Of a stretch of 37,125 bases of DNA, positions 34,654-37,125 are shown in pieces. This stretch comes from Allobosea sp. GTDB lineage: Bacteria; Pseudomonadota; Alphaproteobacteria; Rhizobiales; Beijerinckiaceae. Position numbers and translations under genes: made by a program. The stretch is from contig NZ_JAUXYO010000157.1 in NCBI RefSeq assembly GCF_030694325.1, forward strand, positions 1-37,125. Direction: 5' to 3'. The notes below the pieces were generated by a model. It was not told where the DNA came from. It saw nothing but the letters and a program-made list of their open reading frames with translations, and did not search any database. Each line of letters begins with the position of its first letter. Within the stretch, counting starts at the first letter, position 1.

Positions 34654-35415
34654 TCAGTGGCCGGGGTGCAGAGCGTCGTTGAGATAGACGCAGGTCAGGA
34701 TCGCGAAGACATAGGCCTGCAGGAAGGCGACGAGGAATTCGAGCGCGGTCAGCGCCACCGCCAGGAGAAGCGGCAGCGGGGCGATGATCGTCGCGGCGCC
34801 GCCAGCGGCGAGCAGCGCGACGACGAAGCCGCCGAACACCTTCAGCGCGATATGGCCGGCGAGCATGTTGCCGAACAGGCGCAGCGACAGCGAGATCGGC
34901 CGCGACACGAAGGACACCGCCTCGATCAGCACCATGAAGGGCAGAAGCCAGCCCGGCACGCCCGACGGGACGAACAGGCCGAAGAAATGGCTGCCATGCT
35001 TGACGACGCCGTAGACCAGCACGGTGCCGATCACCAGGAAGGCGAAGGCCGCCGTCACGACGATGTGGCTGGTCACGGTGAAGGAGCCCGGGATCATGCC
35101 GAGCATGTTGGCGAAGAGCACGAACATGAACAGCGAGAAGACGAGCGGGAAGAACTTCATGCCCTCCTTGCCCATCACGCCTGTGACGGTGGAGGCGACG
35201 AATTCATAGATCATCTCGGCGAAGGACTGCAGCCGGCCGGGGACCACGGAGCGCTGGCTCGAGCCGTAGATCATGATCACCGAGATCACGGCGACGATCG
35301 CGACCATCAGCAGCGAGGCGTTGGTGAAGGACAGGTCGAGGCCGAACGGCCGCAAGCCGATGATCGGCTTGATCTCGAATTGGTGGATCGGATCGATTCC
35401 GCCGCCAGCCGCCAT
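34654..35415 (-). CDS. atpB: ATP synthase F0 subunit a
   Basis: The a subunit, which holds the two proton half-channels, 253 residues. The essential Arg is R179 in [14 protein letters not shown]. It begins [20 protein letters not shown], the usual N-terminus, and ends with [20 protein letters not shown], the conserved last helix. [20 protein letters not shown] and [14 protein letters not shown] are also family segments. The ATG at 35415 is clear. It lies 46 bases downstream of atpI. Confidence 0.98.
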   Translation of the reverse strand: MAAGGGIDPIHQFEIKPIIGLRPFGLDLSFTNASLLMVAIVAVISVIMIYGSSQRSVVPGRLQSFAEMIYEFVASTVTGVMGKEGMKFFPLVFSLFMFVLFANMLGMIPGSFTVTSHIVVTAAFAFLVIGTVLVYGVVKHGSHFFGLFVPSGVPGWLLPFMVLIEAVSFVSRPISLSLRLFGNMLAGHIALKVFGGFVVALLAAGGAATIIAPLPLLLAVALTALEFLVAFLQAYVFAILTCVYLNDALHPGH

Positions 35416-35461
35416 GTCGCTTCAGTCCCTTGTCGTGCGGCCTTCCGGCCGCCAGCCTCGG

Positions 35462-35812
35462 TCAGTCTTTCGTCCCGCTGCCCTTCGACCCGGAGGTCGG
35501 ACGCGAACCGAGCCGATAGACGGAGCGCAGCCCTGCCATGGCCCCGATCACCAGAAAGATGATCAGCAGGAACGGAGAGGTTCCCAGCCACCGGTCTGCC
35601 AGCATCCCGATCAGGGCGCCTGCGATGATGCCGCCTGCGAGATCCGTCGCGGCGCGCAAGCCGGAGGACATTGCGCCAGCCATGGCGCCGTCCTCTCCAG
35701 CCGGGCTCGCGCCCGGCTTTTCGTTTCCTTCGGCACGCCCGAGAGCGGCCTTCAGGGAACCCAGTCTTGCGCGCAACTCCGAGTCTGAGGCGTTTTTGTC
35801 GGGTTCGGTCAC
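35462..35812 (-). CDS. atpI: ATP synthase protein I
   Basis: AtpI helps build the c-ring and is found first in F0 operons. The 116-residue protein has a charged N-terminal part (VTEPDKNASDSELRARLGSL) and two membrane helices (about 56-76, GIIAGALIGMLADRWLG; and 82-98, FLLIIFLVIGAMAGL) followed by RSVYRLGS. The start is GTG at 35812: GGAGGAG lies 8 bases upstream, while the frame beyond it has no homology. It heads the F0 operon, downstream of a promoter-like site at 35914-35942. Confidence 0.9.
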   Translation of the reverse strand: MTEPDKNASDSELRARLGSLKAALGRAEGNEKPGASPAGEDGAMAGAMSSGLRAATDLAGGIIAGALIGMLADRWLGTSPFLLIIFLVIGAMAGLRSVYRLGSRPTSGSKGSGTKD

Positions 35813-35913
35813 GGCAGCAGCTCCTCCATGATCGTGATGGTGCCACGATCCTGCAAAAAGCCACACGATCCCTGTCCGCGCCCCGCGCATCGAGCCGTCG
35901 TCAGCACGGCCTC

Positions 35914-35942
35914 CTTTATTGCCCGCCCCGGATGCTGTCAAG
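35914..35942 (-). promoter_or_regulatory. putative promoter of the F0 operon
   Basis: On the minus strand CTTGAC (35937-35942) is followed after 17 bases by ATAAAG (35914-35919), fitting the alphaproteobacterial housekeeping pattern. It is about 100 bases upstream of the atpI start. An AT-rich stretch (35960-36000) just upstream could act as an UP element. Only a sequence match; not proven. Confidence 0.5.
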
Positions 35943-36041
35943 GCAGGCCGAAGCCGCCTAAAGCATTGTAAAACCTATAAATTCGGAGAAAATCGGCATT
36001 CTTGCCGCATTGCGAAGGCGATTGTGGCCTTTTTTCAGCGC

Positions 36042-37125
36042 TCAGACCGCGTCCAGGATGCGCTCGGCGGTGGCGAGATCGACGGAGACCATCTGGCTGA
36101 CCCCGCGTTCGGCCATCGTCACCCCGAACAGCCGGTCCATCCGCGCCATCGTGATCGGATTATGGGTGATCAGGATGAAGCGCGTGCGCGTCTCGCGCGC
36201 CATCTCGTCGAGCAGGTCGCAGTAGCGCTCGACATTGGCGTCGTCGAGCGGAGCGTCGACCTCGTCGAGCACGCAGATCGGCGAGGGGTTGGTCAGGAAC
36301 ACCGCGAAGATCAGCGCTGTCGCCGTCAGGGCCTGTTCGCCGCCCGAGAGCAGCGTCATCACCTGCGTCTTCTTGCCGGGCGGACGGGCGAAGATCTCGA
36401 GCCCGGCATCGAGCGGGTCCTCCGCATCGACCAGCTTGAGCTCGGCCGTCCCGCCGCCGAAGAGCACGGAGAAGAGCCGCTGGAACTGGCCATTGACGAT
36501 CTCGAAGGCGGCGAGCAGCCGCTCGCGCCCCTCCCGGTTGAGCGCGCCGATCGCCTGGCGCAGCCGGCGCACGGCTTCGCTGAGATCGTCGCGCTCGGCG
36601 GTCAGCCCCTCGCGCTTGCCTCGGATCTCGGTCAGCTCGTCCTCGGCCCGCAGATTGACGGCGCCGAGCCGCTCGCGCTCCGCCTTGAGCCCGGCGAGCC
36701 GCCGCTCGACCTCGTCCGACGCAGGCGGTGTGTCCCCGGCCTTCAGTCCGGCGACGGTCGCCAGCCGGTCGAGGCTTGTCTCCAGCCCCTCCTCGATCTG
36801 ACGGGCGACGTCGGCGACGCGCTGGCGCGCCGCCTCCCGCTTGGCTTCCGCCGCCGCCCGCGTCTCGCGCGCGGCAGACAGCGCCTCCAGCGCGCTCCGC
36901 GCCTGCCGGTCGGCTTCCGCCAGCGCCGCCTCGCCCTGGGCGAGACGATCGGCCGCGGCGCGACGCTGCGTCTCCGCCTCCTCGATCTCGGCGACGAGCC
37001 GGCGCCGCTCGCTCAGGAACGTATCGGGCGCCTCAAGCAGCGCCGCCCGCTCGGCGGTGACCGTCTCGATGCGCCGGCGCGTCTCCTCGGCGGTCTGGCC
37101 GCTGCGCGCGGCGCGCTCGCGCCAG
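36042..37125 (-). CDS. smc: chromosome segregation protein SMC (C-terminal part)
   Basis: About 360 C-terminal residues of SMC, the ATPase that shapes and segregates the chromosome; the N-terminus lies beyond the window. The visible part starts in the second coiled coil (Arg/Glu/Ala-rich heptads such as [20 protein letters not shown]), has the [11 protein letters not shown] turn where the coil joins the head, and then the C-terminal head: ABC signature [15 protein letters not shown], Walker [21 protein letters not shown] and the D/H-loop [19 protein letters not shown]. It ends [16 protein letters not shown] at 36042. It is followed by the F0 operon after 229 bases. Confidence 0.96.
   Translation of the reverse strand, partial: WRERAARSGQTAEETRRRIETVTAERAALLEAPDTFLSERRRLVAEIEEAETQRRAAADRLAQGEAALAEADRQARSALEALSAARETRAAAEAKREAARQRVADVARQIEEGLETSLDRLATVAGLKAGDTPPASDEVERRLAGLKAERERLGAVNLRAEDELTEIRGKREGLTAERDDLSEAVRRLRQAIGALNREGRERLLAAFEIVNGQFQRLFSVLFGGGTAELKLVDAEDPLDAGLEIFARPPGKKTQVMTLLSGGEQALTATALIFAVFLTNPSPICVLDEVDAPLDDANVERYCDLLDEMARETRTRFILITHNPITMARMDRLFGVTMAERGVSQMVSVDLATAERILDAV

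Overview
This is a GC-rich chromosomal segment from an alphaproteobacterium, most likely Hyphomicrobiales (Rhizobiales); a Bosea-like organism is a guess from gene order and protein flavour. Supporting signs are an F0-only ATP synthase operon (atpI-atpB-atpE-atpF'-atpF) encoding a B/B' pair, a long ctaC-ctaD-ctaB-coxF-ctaG-ctaE-DUF983-SURF1-thrC-M16 peptidase array, the ispH-thrB-rnhA trio, an IalB-family protein, and a tandem glycine riboswitch ahead of gcvT. No tRNA, rRNA, insertion sequence, prophage or CRISPR array was seen. Both window edges cut genes: a DUF937 protein at the left and smc at the right.

Layout. 1-2338 (minus): DUF937 protein and a MATE exporter. 2552-5057 (plus): ispH, thrB, rnhA. 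5231-9215 (minus): a YqhA-like membrane protein, a GNAT acetyltransferase, a small P-loop ATPase, a sugar O-acetyltransferase, a one-cysteine peroxiredoxin and a free-standing DsbD N-terminal-like domain. 9376-9987 (plus): YqgE/AlgH. 10001-10806 (minus): a Fic toxin with a small VbhA-like antitoxin. 10865-24284 (minus): a run of twelve genes from cytochrome aa3 oxidase subunit II to a membrane GGDEF-EAL protein. 24696-25813 (plus): IalB protein and a lipoprotein. 25930-30834 (plus): glycine riboswitch, gcvT, gcvH, gcvPA, gcvPB. 30841-31526 (minus): VapC/Phd-type toxin-antitoxin pair. 31697-32974 (plus): L,D-transpeptidase. 33167-35812 (minus): F0 operon. 36042-37125 (minus): 3' part of smc.

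How the genes work together. The cox block encodes the catalytic core of an aa3-type oxidase (ctaC, ctaD, ctaE), the heme O synthase for its cofactor (ctaB), the CuB chaperone (ctaG) and assembly factors (SURF1, coxF). It is followed by threonine synthase; homoserine kinase, the previous step of threonine synthesis, lies in the ispH trio. The gcv genes encode the glycine cleavage T, H and two-piece P proteins under a glycine-sensing leader. The F0 operon supplies the proton channel for ATP synthase.

The window is mostly core metabolism, and I do not see a clearly new multi-gene system. The strongest unusual signals are: (i) paired substitutions in subunits I and II of the oxidase that remove two side-chain ligands of its Mg/Mn site; (ii) two near-identical inverted copies of a ~105-bp palindromic element bracketing the SURF1-DUF983 pair, with related copies elsewhere, one of them splitting gcvH from gcvPA; (iii) a Fic toxin lacking the second Arg of its motif, paired with an antitoxin lacking the Ser/Thr of its inhibitory motif; and (iv) a GGDEF-EAL protein with a degenerate GGDEF half and an intact EAL half.
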